Positions 1 through 8,036 of a stretch of 64,000 nt of DNA are shown in pieces. How positions within the stretch are numbered: the first letter of the stretch is position 1; each line of letters begins with the position of its first letter. This DNA comes from Ancylobacter sp. SL191 (GTDB taxonomy: Bacteria > Pseudomonadota > Alphaproteobacteria > Rhizobiales > Xanthobacteraceae): positions 4,253,001-4,317,000 of the forward strand of contig NZ_CP113056.1 in the NCBI RefSeq assembly GCF_026625645.1, given 5' to 3'. A program made the position numbers and the translations under genes. Under the pieces are notes generated by a model. That model saw only the letters and a list, made by a program, of their open reading frames with translations, did no database searches and was not told the DNA's origin.

Positions 1-246
1 GAGCGCCTGCTGGCGCGCGGTATCAATGTACTTCCCATCATCCATCCGGCCGTACCGCATCGTTCGGCACGGCTGCGCTTCTTCATCAGCGCCACTCACG
101 AGACGGACCAGATCCGCACCGCGGTGGCGTTGGTCGTCGAGGAGATGGCGCAGTGCGACGCGCGGATGGCCGGGCTGGGCCTGACGATTTTGAGCGCCGA
201 ACAGGCGGGCTTCATGCCCGCCACGGCGCGGGAGACTGCACCATGA
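1..246 (+). CDS. Alpha-oxoamine synthase / class I-II aminotransferase-like protein, C-terminal part
   Basis: The frame is open from the first base and ends at TGA 244-246, giving the last 81 residues of a larger protein whose start lies outside the window. The segment reads LLARGINVLPIIHPAVP, then RLRFFISATHETDQI, which resembles the C-terminal small domain of BioF/KBL-type PLP enzymes (8-amino-7-oxononanoate synthase, RkpG). Its stop overlaps the ATG of the glycosyltransferase (ATGA), so the two are probably co-translated. In rhizobial rkp loci a BioF-like protein is thought to help make a lipid for capsule assembly; that role here is inferred from context. The catalytic lysine is not in the window. 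Confidence 0.7.
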   Translation, partial: ERLLARGINVLPIIHPAVPHRSARLRFFISATHETDQIRTAVALVVEEMAQCDARMAGLGLTILSAEQAGFMPATARETAP

Positions 247-1721
247 AGGTCGTTCTGGATATCACAAGGCTGCTGAGGCGCTCGAACCAGCGCACGCCGA
301 CCGGTATCGACCGCGTCGAGCTCGCCTATGCCCGCCATCTTCTGTCGAGCCCCGCTTATAAAGACAACGCCGCCTTCGTCGCCCGGCTGCGGGCCTCGAC
401 ATGGTATCTTGATGCCGACACGGTCTCGTCCTTCGTGGACACACTGGCCTTGCGCTGGAAGCTCTCCGAAGGCCGCGTCACCAAGCGCGAGCTCTTCGCC
501 ATCGAGCGCTTCCTCGGCCAGCCGACCGGCGTTCTGGCCAATCTTGAACCGCCCACTCCCCTCCGCTCCGGGCTGCCGGACATCCTCCCGCCGCTGCGCC
601 GCCTGTTTTCGCCGGTCAACCTGCTGCCGCGCCTCCTGCGCCGCCGCAATTCCGATGGTGCCGTCTATCTCAACGTCTCGCATGAGGGGCTGAATTCGAT
701 GAACGGCATGCGCTCAATGGCGCGCGGCCACCGCATGAAGCCGATGTTCCTGGTCCATGACCTCATCCCGCTGACGCACCCGGAATATGTGCGTCCTGGG
801 GACGCCGAGAAGCACGAGATGCGCATGCGCACCGTGCTGACCTCGGCCAATGCCATCGTCTGCAATTCGCGCCATACGATGGGCGAGCTCAACGCCTTCG
901 CCGAGCGATACCGCCTGCCTGTCCCGGAGACGGTGGTGAGCCCGCTCGGCATCGAGGACGAGTTCGATGACGGGCCGATGGAGAATGTCACCACCCATCC
1001 GTTCTTCCTGACCATCGGTACGATTGAACCGCGCAAGAACCACCTCGTCCTTTTGCATGCCTGGCGGGTGCTGGTCGAGAAGCTCGGCCCCAAGGCGCCC
1101 AAGCTCATCATCGTCGGCCGGCGCGGCTGGGAGAACGAGAACGTCGTCGACATCATCGAGCGCTGCCGCAAGCTGGGCGATCATGTGCTGGAATGCAACC
1201 GGCTGCCCGACGCGCATCTGCGCTGGCTGATGCGCCAATCACGCGGCGTGCTGTTCCCCTCCTTCGCGGAAGGTTTCGGATTACCTCTGTTCGAGGCGCT
1301 GGCGCTGCGGGTGCCGGTGATCTGCTCGGAACTCGACGTCTTCCGCGACATCGCCGGCGACGCCCCGCGCTATCTCGACCCGATCGACGGCCTCGGCTGG
1401 GCCCGCACCATCGAGGAATATGCCGATCCCCACTCGCCGGATCGCGCCGCGCAGTTCGCCAAGCTGGCGCAGCTCAGAGTCCCGCGCTGGCGGGATCATT
1501 TCTCGGTCATCGACCGGCTGATCGACGGCGTCGCCGAACCCTCGTCCAAGCCTGTGCCGCGGCCCGTCTCGGTCGTGACGCCGGAGCCTTCCGTGGTCGG
1601 CTGGCGGCCGGTGCCGAGCTTCGAGCGCAACAGCGCGTTGATCTTCGCCGGGGAACGGTCGACCGAGCCGGTCGGCTCCGTGTCCTTCTGCGCCGCCCAG
1701 CCGCATTCGAGCATGAGGTAA
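243..1721 (+). CDS. Glycosyltransferase family 4 (group 1)
   Basis: 492 residues, started at the ATG that overlaps the preceding stop. The fold is GT-B: a GTIEPRKNH segment opens the C-terminal nucleotide-sugar domain, and EGFGLPLFE (about residues 345-353) matches the GT4 EX7E sugar-nucleotide motif. It probably transfers a sugar from an activated donor onto a capsule or exopolysaccharide intermediate at the inner face of the membrane; donor and acceptor cannot be told. The last 75 or so residues are Pro-rich, unlike the GT domain, and their DNA overlaps the end of the convergent sulfatase gene by 226 bp. An upstream in-frame start at 153 would lie inside the previous gene and is less likely. 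Confidence 0.85.
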   Translation: MKVVLDITRLLRRSNQRTPTGIDRVELAYARHLLSSPAYKDNAAFVARLRASTWYLDADTVSSFVDTLALRWKLSEGRVTKRELFAIERFLGQPTGVLANLEPPTPLRSGLPDILPPLRRLFSPVNLLPRLLRRRNSDGAVYLNVSHEGLNSMNGMRSMARGHRMKPMFLVHDLIPLTHPEYVRPGDAEKHEMRMRTVLTSANAIVCNSRHTMGELNAFAERYRLPVPETVVSPLGIEDEFDDGPMENVTTHPFFLTIGTIEPRKNHLVLLHAWRVLVEKLGPKAPKLIIVGRRGWENENVVDIIERCRKLGDHVLECNRLPDAHLRWLMRQSRGVLFPSFAEGFGLPLFEALALRVPVICSELDVFRDIAGDAPRYLDPIDGLGWARTIEEYADPHSPDRAAQFAKLAQLRVPRWRDHFSVIDRLIDGVAEPSSKPVPRPVSVVTPEPSVVGWRPVPSFERNSALIFAGERSTEPVGSVSFCAAQPHSSMR

Positions 1722-3109
1722 TCCGTGGCCGTATCATCAGCCAACGCCTCGTGTCCGGGAAGGATGGGGGCATGATCGCCGTAAAACACCAGCAGCGAGC
1801 GGTCCGTGCGCAGATCGAGCGCCTCGACCAGCGCGCCGAGGAGAGCGTCCGCATTGGCGATGTGGCGGACATATTGCGCGATCGGATCATCCGTCTCGGC
1901 CAGCCGGCCCGGCCCGTAGGGGTCGTGCGCCTCCATGGTCACGGCCATGGCGAAAAGCGGCGTGCCGGCCTCAACCGCCTGCTCGATCTCGCGAATGAGT
2001 GTGCGAGCGACCGCCCGGTCGCTGACATAGGGTCCATAGCGATCCCCGTCGCTGTAGGCGTCCTCGGCCACGAAGCGCTCGAAGCCGAGTTGCGGGATGG
2101 CCCGGTCGCGGCGGAAGAAGCGCGGGTCGTGCGGGTGGAGGAACAGGGTGCACCAGCCGCCCACTCGCAACCGCGTGGCGAGCGAGGCCTCGGCCAGCCG
2201 GTCCGGACGCAAATAGGGGTCGAAGCGATCCATGCCCTGTGCGGCGAAGGGAATGCCCGTGAGCATCTCGACCTCGGAACGGTGCGTGTAGGCGCCGAAG
2301 CACGAAACCTCCAGACGGCCGCTGGCGAGGGCGCGCCCGCGCAGGCGGTCGAACGCCTCCAGACGAGCCGCGACACCCTGCCGTCGGATGTCGCAGAAGG
2401 ATTCCGACTGGATGACGATGACCGCACGGTAGCGGTCGCCGAGGCGCGCCGGCCCGGGATCGGAATGCGCTGCGCGGACACGCTCCGCCCGCCACAGGGC
2501 GAAGCCGCCGACCAGTGTGGTCAGCAGGCCGACATCGCGCACAAGATCGCCGGCCGGGGCGCTGCGCAGCGGCTCGAGCGCGGCAAGGCGCTGCGCCAAG
2601 GGGCCGGCGAGCAGCAGCGCAGAGAGGCCGACGCCGCCGGCCAGAATGAGCGTCTGCACGCCGTATCCGAACAGGCGCGGCTCCTGCGCGGTCCAGACCG
2701 CGATGAGAGCAACCACCGCCGCGATGAACAGGGCAATTCCCGCCGCCTCGCGCCGGCCGAGATAGAACAGCGCCGGGTGGCGCATGAGTGTCATGATGAA
2801 AGCAAGATCGCTGAACACCAGCGGCTCGCGCAAATAGCCATACTTCGCCCGCGAAATGCCGACGAAGACGGTCAGCGTGATCAGGCTGGCCGCCGCCGCG
2901 AAGAACGGGCGAGCGGCCGCGCCCAGCCACAGCAGAAACAGGCTGGCGACGATCCCCGCGGCAAACGCCGTTACCGCCATCGGGCGCGCGGCCCGGCGCG
3001 GCGACGGGAGCGCACAGCGCTCAATCCAGGCGGCAACCATCAGAACAATCCCGAACAAGGCAGCCAGAACACCCAGACTGATCATGATTTGATCCATTTT
3101 GCCCGACAC
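1496..3109 (-). CDS. Membrane sulfatase-like phosphotransferase (LTA synthase/alkaline phosphatase superfamily)
   Basis: 537 residues. The N-terminal third has about five hydrophobic membrane segments; a periplasmic alkaline-phosphatase-fold domain follows. Metal and catalytic residues of the LTA-synthase type are visible: E in QSESF, the Thr region THRSEVEMLTG, and DH in FYGDHAP. Such enzymes move phosphoglycerol or phosphoethanolamine from phospholipid onto a surface glycan. Placed against a capsule locus it may decorate the polysaccharide (inference). The final 55 or so residues are low-complexity and read antisense to the glycosyltransferase tail, so the true end of the conserved domain is near residue 480. 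Confidence 0.8.
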   Translation of the reverse strand: MSGKMDQIMISLGVLAALFGIVLMVAAWIERCALPSPRRAARPMAVTAFAAGIVASLFLLWLGAAARPFFAAAASLITLTVFVGISRAKYGYLREPLVFSDLAFIMTLMRHPALFYLGRREAAGIALFIAAVVALIAVWTAQEPRLFGYGVQTLILAGGVGLSALLLAGPLAQRLAALEPLRSAPAGDLVRDVGLLTTLVGGFALWRAERVRAAHSDPGPARLGDRYRAVIVIQSESFCDIRRQGVAARLEAFDRLRGRALASGRLEVSCFGAYTHRSEVEMLTGIPFAAQGMDRFDPYLRPDRLAEASLATRLRVGGWCTLFLHPHDPRFFRRDRAIPQLGFERFVAEDAYSDGDRYGPYVSDRAVARTLIREIEQAVEAGTPLFAMAVTMEAHDPYGPGRLAETDDPIAQYVRHIANADALLGALVEALDLRTDRSLLVFYGDHAPILPGHEALADDTATDYLMLECGWAAQKDTEPTGSVDRSPAKINALLRSKLGTGRQPTTEGSGVTTETGRGTGLDEGSATPSISRSMTEK

Positions 3110-3290
3110 CTACCGCCTTCGCAGACAAACAAAATATTACTTTTTGAAATAACATTCAACGTATTTGGAAAATATATTGCCATTTCTTATAAACAAAACT
3201 TTCAATATTGTCTCAATAATCAGCGCATTGAAGAAAAAATCTACTTTCTATTCAACACCGATGGCGGTCAAATGGAAACGGAGGCGCGTC
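3110..3290. promoter_or_regulatory. AT-rich divergent intergenic region
   Basis: Between the divergent sulfatase and export genes the sequence turns strongly AT-rich (runs such as AAATATATTGCC and TTATAAAC at about 3126-3250), in contrast to the GC-rich genes around it. It probably holds both promoters and may bind an AT-preferring silencer such as MucR/Ros. No single promoter can be assigned. GGAGGC at 3280-3285 is the ribosome binding site for the 3291 start. Confidence 0.45.
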
Positions 3291-4697
3291 ATGAGTGAAC
3301 GTCATCGCGTAGTGCCCATGCCCGCCACCGCCGCCGGAGACCACGCTGGCGGCACGGAGGCCGTGCTTCCGACCAAGGAAAAACGCCCGCGCCCCGCTGC
3401 CCGGATCGTGGCGGAAGGCGACCGCGTGGCCTCGCGGCTGCGGCTGAAGCCCGTGCGCGCGCCGCAGGCCGAGCGGCGCTTCCCCATGCCCGATGGCGAG
3501 GGAAGCAATCTCGACGCCCTACTGCCACGCCGCCGTCAGGCGAAGCGGTCGATCGGCCTGTGGGTATCGTTCTTTCTGATGGTGGCCATACCGACCGTTG
3601 CCGCAGGCATCTATTACGGCTTCTTCGTCTCGAACCAGTATGTCTCGGAATTCCGCTTCGCGGTCCGGAACCAGAGCTTTTCGCCAGCCGGGGCGACCTC
3701 CGCGAGCACGGCGCTCGGTGCCGCCGCGCGCTCCGGCATCTTCACCGACAACTTCCTCGTCGTGGACTACATCACCAGTCGCCAGGCGGTCGAAGACCTG
3801 ATGAAGACGGTCGACCTGCAGCAGGTGTACAGCCGAAACAATGCCGACTGGCTTTCGCGCCTTGGCGCCGGCGTGACGATGGAAGGACTGGTCAGTTACT
3901 GGCAGTCAATGATAACCGCGACCTTCGATATGGCGACCGGTCTTGCCCATGTGCAGGTGCGCGGCTTTACGCCGGAAGATGCGTACACGATCGCTACCAC
4001 GCTGGTGAAGCAGAGCGAGAAGCTGATCAACGACATCTCCGTGCGCTCGCGGCAGGATGCAGTGCGATTTGCCGAAGCTGATGTCTCCCGGGCCGAGCAG
4101 CGGCTGCGCGACGCGCGGACGCAGATGCACAAATTCCGCGATAGCGAACAGACCCCGGACGCTGTGAAAACCGCGGGCGGCACGCTGGATCTCGCCATGA
4201 AACTGCGCGGCGAGCTCTCCGGCCTTCAATCCCAGCTCGCCTCGCTGCGCACTTATATGGACGCGAGCGCACCCAGCGTCCGGGTCATAGAGAGCCGCAT
4301 CGCTGCTACCAGCAAGCAGATCGCCACCATCGAGCGCGAGCTCGGCAAGGGCGACCCGAACCGAAACGTGGCTTCCGGCGCCACGGGCGCTGCGGGAGGC
4401 GCGATCACAGCCGTCTCGCCCGCCATATCGGAGATGCTGTCGAACTACGAGGATGTCGATCTCAACAGGCAATTCGCCGAGAAGTATTATGAAACCACCC
4501 TCTCGGCGCTGGAGCTCGCGCGTTCCGAGGCCGCCTCGCAGCACACCTATGTCGCCACCTATGTGCAGCCGGCGCTCGCCGAGGCCAGCCAATATCCGCA
4601 GCGATTTGTCTCCATCCTGATCGTGCTGTTCTCGGCCGTGGCGATCTGGTTCATCAGCGTCATGGTCTTCTTCTCGATCCGCGACCACATCGCCTGA
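3291..4697 (+). CDS. Capsule polysaccharide export inner-membrane protein (KpsE/BexC/CtrB family)
   Basis: 468 residues from ATG 3291, which has GGAGGC at good spacing; upstream in-frame ATGs (3165, 3261) lie in AT-rich intergenic DNA. The cytoplasmic N-terminus is about 125 residues and basic. It is followed by a first membrane helix (SFFLMVAIPTVAAGIYYG), a long periplasmic part with coiled-coil stretches (about 280-360), and a second helix near the C-terminus (FVSILIVLFSAVAIWF). This is the polysaccharide co-polymerase topology that links the ABC exporter to the outer-membrane channel. It is first in the kpsE-M-T-like operon, 18 bp before the permease. Confidence 0.88.
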   Translation: MSERHRVVPMPATAAGDHAGGTEAVLPTKEKRPRPAARIVAEGDRVASRLRLKPVRAPQAERRFPMPDGEGSNLDALLPRRRQAKRSIGLWVSFFLMVAIPTVAAGIYYGFFVSNQYVSEFRFAVRNQSFSPAGATSASTALGAAARSGIFTDNFLVVDYITSRQAVEDLMKTVDLQQVYSRNNADWLSRLGAGVTMEGLVSYWQSMITATFDMATGLAHVQVRGFTPEDAYTIATTLVKQSEKLINDISVRSRQDAVRFAEADVSRAEQRLRDARTQMHKFRDSEQTPDAVKTAGGTLDLAMKLRGELSGLQSQLASLRTYMDASAPSVRVIESRIAATSKQIATIERELGKGDPNRNVASGATGAAGGAITAVSPAISEMLSNYEDVDLNRQFAEKYYETTLSALELARSEAASQHTYVATYVQPALAEASQYPQRFVSILIVLFSAVAIWFISVMVFFSIRDHIA

Positions 4698-4715
4698 CGG
4701 GACGCGAAGCCAGCC

Positions 4716-5540
4716 ATGACCTTCAGTCCCCCCTTCGATGGATCAAGCGGCCCCAACGTCCTGGAACGGTTCGCCCAAGGGTTGCGCGCGCAAGGGCGCG
4801 TCATCGTCGCGCTGATGCTACGGGAGATGCGGCTGCGCTCCGTGCAATCGCGGATGAGCTATCTTCTCGCGCTTTTCGAGCCGATCCTGCAGCTCGCGGT
4901 GATGGTCGCGATCTTCACCTTTCTCGGCCGGCAGCCGGGCTTCGGCACCAGCATGGTGCTGTTCTTCGCCACCGGTATTCTGCCTTTCTTCATGTTCACT
5001 CACGTCTCCGGTCGCACCACCGGCGCCATCCGGTCGAGCGGACTGGTCCGTGCGCTGGCGCCCGTACAGCCGCTCGACATCATCCTGGCCCGTGCGCTGC
5101 TGGAGACGGCGACGCTCTTGATCGTCGGCTCCCTGCTGTTCTGCTTCATCTATTGGACGGGTGTTCGCGAGGCCATACCGATCCGTCCGATGAACGCCAT
5201 CGAGGCCTTCGCCGCGACGGGCTTGCTGGCCATCGGGGTGGGACTGATCAATGGCGTCATCGGCGCCTTTTTCAAGCTGTGGTCGATGATCTACGCGGTC
5301 GCCTCGCGTGTTCTGCTCTTCACGTCCGGCGTGTTCTACGTCCCGGATTTCATGCCGCCGCAGGTCCGCCAGTACATCGTCTGGAACCCGGTCATGCACG
5401 CGCTCGACTGGTTCAGGACCGGATTTTACCTCACCTACCCCACAGGGCTCCTCGACCGTGGTTATCTGCTCGGATTTGGTATGGCCGCCCTGCTCATCGG
5501 CCTTGCCCTTGAGCGCGTGTACCGACCGAGGCTGGTATGA
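4716..5540 (+). CDS. ABC-2 type polysaccharide export permease (KpsM/BexB family)
   Basis: 274 residues with about six predicted membrane segments and the ABC-2 export layout of KpsM. The N-terminal amphipathic stretch (LREMRLRSVQSRMSYLLALFE split across the membrane interface) is typical, and HALDWFRTGFY near residue 230 matches the family's C-terminal signature region. It would form the inner-membrane pore through which lipid-linked capsule glycan is moved. The gene follows the kpsE-like gene by 18 bp and overlaps the ATPase gene start (ATGA at 5537), so the three are one transcription unit. Confidence 0.88.
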   Translation: MTFSPPFDGSSGPNVLERFAQGLRAQGRVIVALMLREMRLRSVQSRMSYLLALFEPILQLAVMVAIFTFLGRQPGFGTSMVLFFATGILPFFMFTHVSGRTTGAIRSSGLVRALAPVQPLDIILARALLETATLLIVGSLLFCFIYWTGVREAIPIRPMNAIEAFAATGLLAIGVGLINGVIGAFFKLWSMIYAVASRVLLFTSGVFYVPDFMPPQVRQYIVWNPVMHALDWFRTGFYLTYPTGLLDRGYLLGFGMAALLIGLALERVYRPRLV

Positions 5541-6280
5541 TCGCGGTCAGCCTCAAGGATATCTCCAAGACCTATCGCACTGCCCGGCGGCAGATCCGCG
5601 TCTTCGAGCATCTCGACGCCGCTTTCCCGCAGGGCGCCTCCGTCGGAATTCTCGGCGCACGCGCCTCGGGCAAGTCAACGCTGATCAAGTTGATCGGTGG
5701 ATCGACCTTGCCGGATCGTGGCAAAGTGCGGCGCATCGGCTCCATTTCGCCGCCTATCGCCAGTGGGCAAGCCTATCACGCGGCTCTCACCGGGCGCGAG
5801 AACCTGCATTTCGTCGCCCGGGTGAACGGGTTCGATGGCGAGGCCGCCGCCCATTTCGTGGCGAAATTCGCTGAGCTCGGCACGATCATCGATCAGCCGC
5901 TCTCGACATACACGCGCGAACGGCGCTCGCGGTTCATCTTCACCGCATCCTGGGCTCTGCCGTTCGACATCTTCATCGCCGACGAGGCCCTGTTCGGCGG
6001 CGAAGGCGCCTTCCGCGAGCGCTGCGCCGAACTGGTGCAGGCGAGACGGGAGCAATCCACGCTCATCTTTGCGACCCGCTCGCCGCAGATGATGCGTCGT
6101 TTTGCAGATATCGGCGCGGTGCTGCACGGAGGAAGGCTCTACGTCTTTCCCAATGTCGGCGACGCGATCCGAGCCTATCTCTCCATCGACAAGGCGGCCG
6201 CCGCTCATGGAGCAGACGCGCCCGACGATGAGGAGAGTGAGGAGCGTTCCATGGAGGAACCATTCGGATCTCTGACCTGA
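5537..6280 (+). CDS. ABC transporter ATP-binding protein of the capsule exporter (KpsT/BexA family), degenerate motifs
   Basis: 247 residues. Walker A is intact (GARASGKST, residues 40-48), the LTGRENL segment is present, and Walker B ends in DE (149-150). Two catalytic motifs are not canonical. The signature, normally YSSGMR in KpsT, reads YTRERR (125-130), losing its Ser-Gly. The switch histidine, in SHSP of relatives, is Arg in TRSP (R181). The acidic 25-residue tail (DDEESEE) is also extra. It would power the KpsM-like permease, but hydrolysis may be slow or need a partner. Start overlaps the permease stop. Confidence 0.85.
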   Translation: MIAVSLKDISKTYRTARRQIRVFEHLDAAFPQGASVGILGARASGKSTLIKLIGGSTLPDRGKVRRIGSISPPIASGQAYHAALTGRENLHFVARVNGFDGEAAAHFVAKFAELGTIIDQPLSTYTRERRSRFIFTASWALPFDIFIADEALFGGEGAFRERCAELVQARREQSTLIFATRSPQMMRRFADIGAVLHGGRLYVFPNVGDAIRAYLSIDKAAAAHGADAPDDEESEERSMEEPFGSLT

Positions 6281-6329
6281 AACTCGCCACCCTGTCGGAT
6301 GAAGCCCGACCCAACTTCAAGGAGACGAC

Positions 6330-6524
6330 ATGAACGACCTGCCCGAAATCAGCCGCCAGCTCGAGCGTTTCGTTGCGCGCCGTCTGGTAGAATTTGACCC
6401 CGCCGCCTGGAAGGAACTCAGCACCGAGAAGCGCCGCGAGTGCATCCAGGCTGCGCGCCGGGCGCTGAAGGCTGAGCGCCAGTTCTTCGCCCGCGAAGCG
6501 CGCGTGTCGCAGGCCGCTGAGTAA
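6330..6524 (+). CDS. Small hypothetical protein, 64 aa
   Basis: ATG at 6330 follows AAGGAGACGAC, a strong ribosome binding site. The product is charged and helical (FVARRLVEFDPAAW, RRALKAERQFF), with no signal peptide or membrane segment. It lies 49 bp after the ATPase gene, so it may be the last gene of the exporter operon. I do not recognise the family, and no function is proposed. Confidence 0.6.
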   Translation: MNDLPEISRQLERFVARRLVEFDPAAWKELSTEKRRECIQAARRALKAERQFFAREARVSQAAE

Positions 6525-6542
6525 GCTTCGCGGGTGAGTCTT

Positions 6543-6575
6543 GCCGGCGCCGGCCTGTGGCAGGGCGGCGCCGGC
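6543..6575 (+). terminator. GC hairpin after the exporter operon
   Basis: Arms GCCGGCGCC (6543-6551) and GGCGCCGGC (6567-6575) pair perfectly around a 15-base loop, 18 bases after the 64-aa gene. There is no T-run after it, so it could be a weak terminator or an mRNA 3' stabiliser. Confidence 0.35.
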
Positions 6576-6783
6576 TCGTATCGTCCGACCCGAAATATGG
6601 AATTCGAGAATAAAATTGGTCCAATAATGGTATCATATTATTGAAGTAATTCCGGCAGCTAGATAGTTGTGGTATCCAAGCAACAGCATTTCATCTTAAT
6701 TGAGCGTTATTGATCGCGACATAGAAATGCAGTCGATCATCGGCTCTACATGGGCCGGACATTACGAATGGGGATCGGGCGGT
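6576..6783. promoter_or_regulatory. AT-rich leader upstream of the export lipoprotein gene
   Basis: About 200 bp without a gene; 6590-6700 is AT-rich (AATAATGGTATCATATTATTG near 6625) like the region at 3110-3290. It probably contains the promoter of the downstream export gene. Possible in-frame starts TTG 6700 and ATG 6727 lie in it but would add residues before the lipoprotein signal peptide. Confidence 0.4.
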
Positions 6784-7938
6784 TTGATTATCCGTAGGTC
6801 AAGGGCGCGTCTCGCTGGGCTCGCCGCGTTGTGTCTGACACTTGGTGGTTGCGTCTTCTTTCCCGGGTCGGGTCCGACCACCCAGGAGGTGATGCAGCCC
6901 CGGGAGCAGCCGACGGATTACGTGATCGTCGACGTGGATGCCGAGACCGTGCGGGCCATGGGTCTGTGGCATTCCAACAGCCTCGTGCGCAGCTTCGGCG
7001 CGGCGCGGTCGGCCCCCGAAACGCGCGTGAATGTCGGTGACGTGGTCTCCATCGCCATCTGGGAAGCCAGCGGCGGCGGGCTGTTCGGCGGCCGGTCCGT
7101 GGTCGACACCGGCTCGGGCAGCGAGACCCTGCCGGCGCAGGTCGTGGGCCGCGATGGTCGTATCAAGGTACCATATGTCGGCGAGTTGTCGGTGGTCGGC
7201 AAGCGGCCGAGCGAGATCGCCAAGATCATCGAGCAGGGCCTGACCGGCAAAGCGATCGAGCCGCAGGTTCTGGTAACCCTGCCGCAGCAGGCCTCCGCCT
7301 CCGTCGTGGTCGTCGGCGACCTGACAGGCGCCGGCCGGGTGAACCTGAACGTCAAGGGTGACCGGCTGCTGGAAGTCATCGCGCAGGCGGGGGGGATCAA
7401 GGGGGCGGCGCATGAGAGTTTTGTGCGGGTGACCCGCGGCAGCCGCAGCACCACCATGCAGCTCGCCGCGATCCTTTCGCAGCCGGACGAAAACATCTAC
7501 ATGCAGCCCGGCGACACGGTCTATGTGTTTAAGAAACCTCAAACTTTCACCGCCCTTGGCGCGGTGAAGGCCGCCGGCGAAATGCCCATCGACCGCGAGG
7601 AGTTCACCGTCGCGGAGGCCATGGGTGTGTCGGGTGGTCTGGTGGACAGTCAGGCCGATCCGAGCGGCATTTTCATCTTCCGCTATGAGCAGCCGGCCGT
7701 GGTGCGGGCGTTCAATCCGGAGAGCCCGCTGCTGGCCGGCAACAGCCTCGTGCCGGTGATCTACCGCCTGAACCTGAAGGATCCCAGCGGCTACTTCATC
7801 GCGCGGGCTTTCCCGGTGCGGGTTGGCGACATCGTCTATGTCGCCAATGCCCCCGGCGTCGAGTTCACCAAGTTCCTGCGGATGGCGCAGACCATCAGCT
7901 CGGTCGTCCGCTCCAACGCCGTGGCGGTCTCCGACTGA
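6784..7938 (+). CDS. Polysaccharide export outer-membrane lipoprotein (KpsD/Wza family, SLBB domains)
   Basis: Started at TTG 6784, the protein (384 aa) begins MIIRRSRARLAGLAALCLTL and runs into the lipobox LGGC, a clean lipoprotein signal. Longer forms from TTG 6700 or ATG 6727 would put about 20-28 residues ahead of it. A polysaccharide-export domain (VNVGDVVSIAIWEASGGGLF) and SLBB beta-grasp repeats (VVVVGDLTGAGRVNL; FTALGAVKAAGEMPI) follow. It would form the channel that carries capsule across the outer membrane, completing the KpsEMT-type exporter upstream, from which it is separated by its own AT-rich leader. Confidence 0.85.
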   Translation: MIIRRSRARLAGLAALCLTLGGCVFFPGSGPTTQEVMQPREQPTDYVIVDVDAETVRAMGLWHSNSLVRSFGAARSAPETRVNVGDVVSIAIWEASGGGLFGGRSVVDTGSGSETLPAQVVGRDGRIKVPYVGELSVVGKRPSEIAKIIEQGLTGKAIEPQVLVTLPQQASASVVVVGDLTGAGRVNLNVKGDRLLEVIAQAGGIKGAAHESFVRVTRGSRSTTMQLAAILSQPDENIYMQPGDTVYVFKKPQTFTALGAVKAAGEMPIDREEFTVAEAMGVSGGLVDSQADPSGIFIFRYEQPAVVRAFNPESPLLAGNSLVPVIYRLNLKDPSGYFIARAFPVRVGDIVYVANAPGVEFTKFLRMAQTISSVVRSNAVAVSD

Positions 7939-7942
7939 CGCA

Positions 7943-7962
7943 CGCCCCGCGACAGCGGGGCG
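7943..7962 (+). terminator. Hairpin after the export lipoprotein gene
   Basis: CGCCCCGC and GCGGGGCG form an 8-bp perfect stem around GACA, 5 bases past the stop codon. The T-tract is poor (GCTTGCC), so termination strength is uncertain. Confidence 0.45.
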
Positions 7963-8036
7963 GCTTGCCTGCGGGCGCGGTTGGGGCGAGCGTGTGCACC
8001 GCCGCCGCAGCGGCGCCATGTCGACGGGAGGCCTCT

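Noticed and set aside
1193-3298. 701-codon frame on the plus strand across the sulfatase gene
   Set aside because: It mirrors the minus-strand sulfatase codons and has no domain signal; the minus gene has membrane helices and catalytic motifs.
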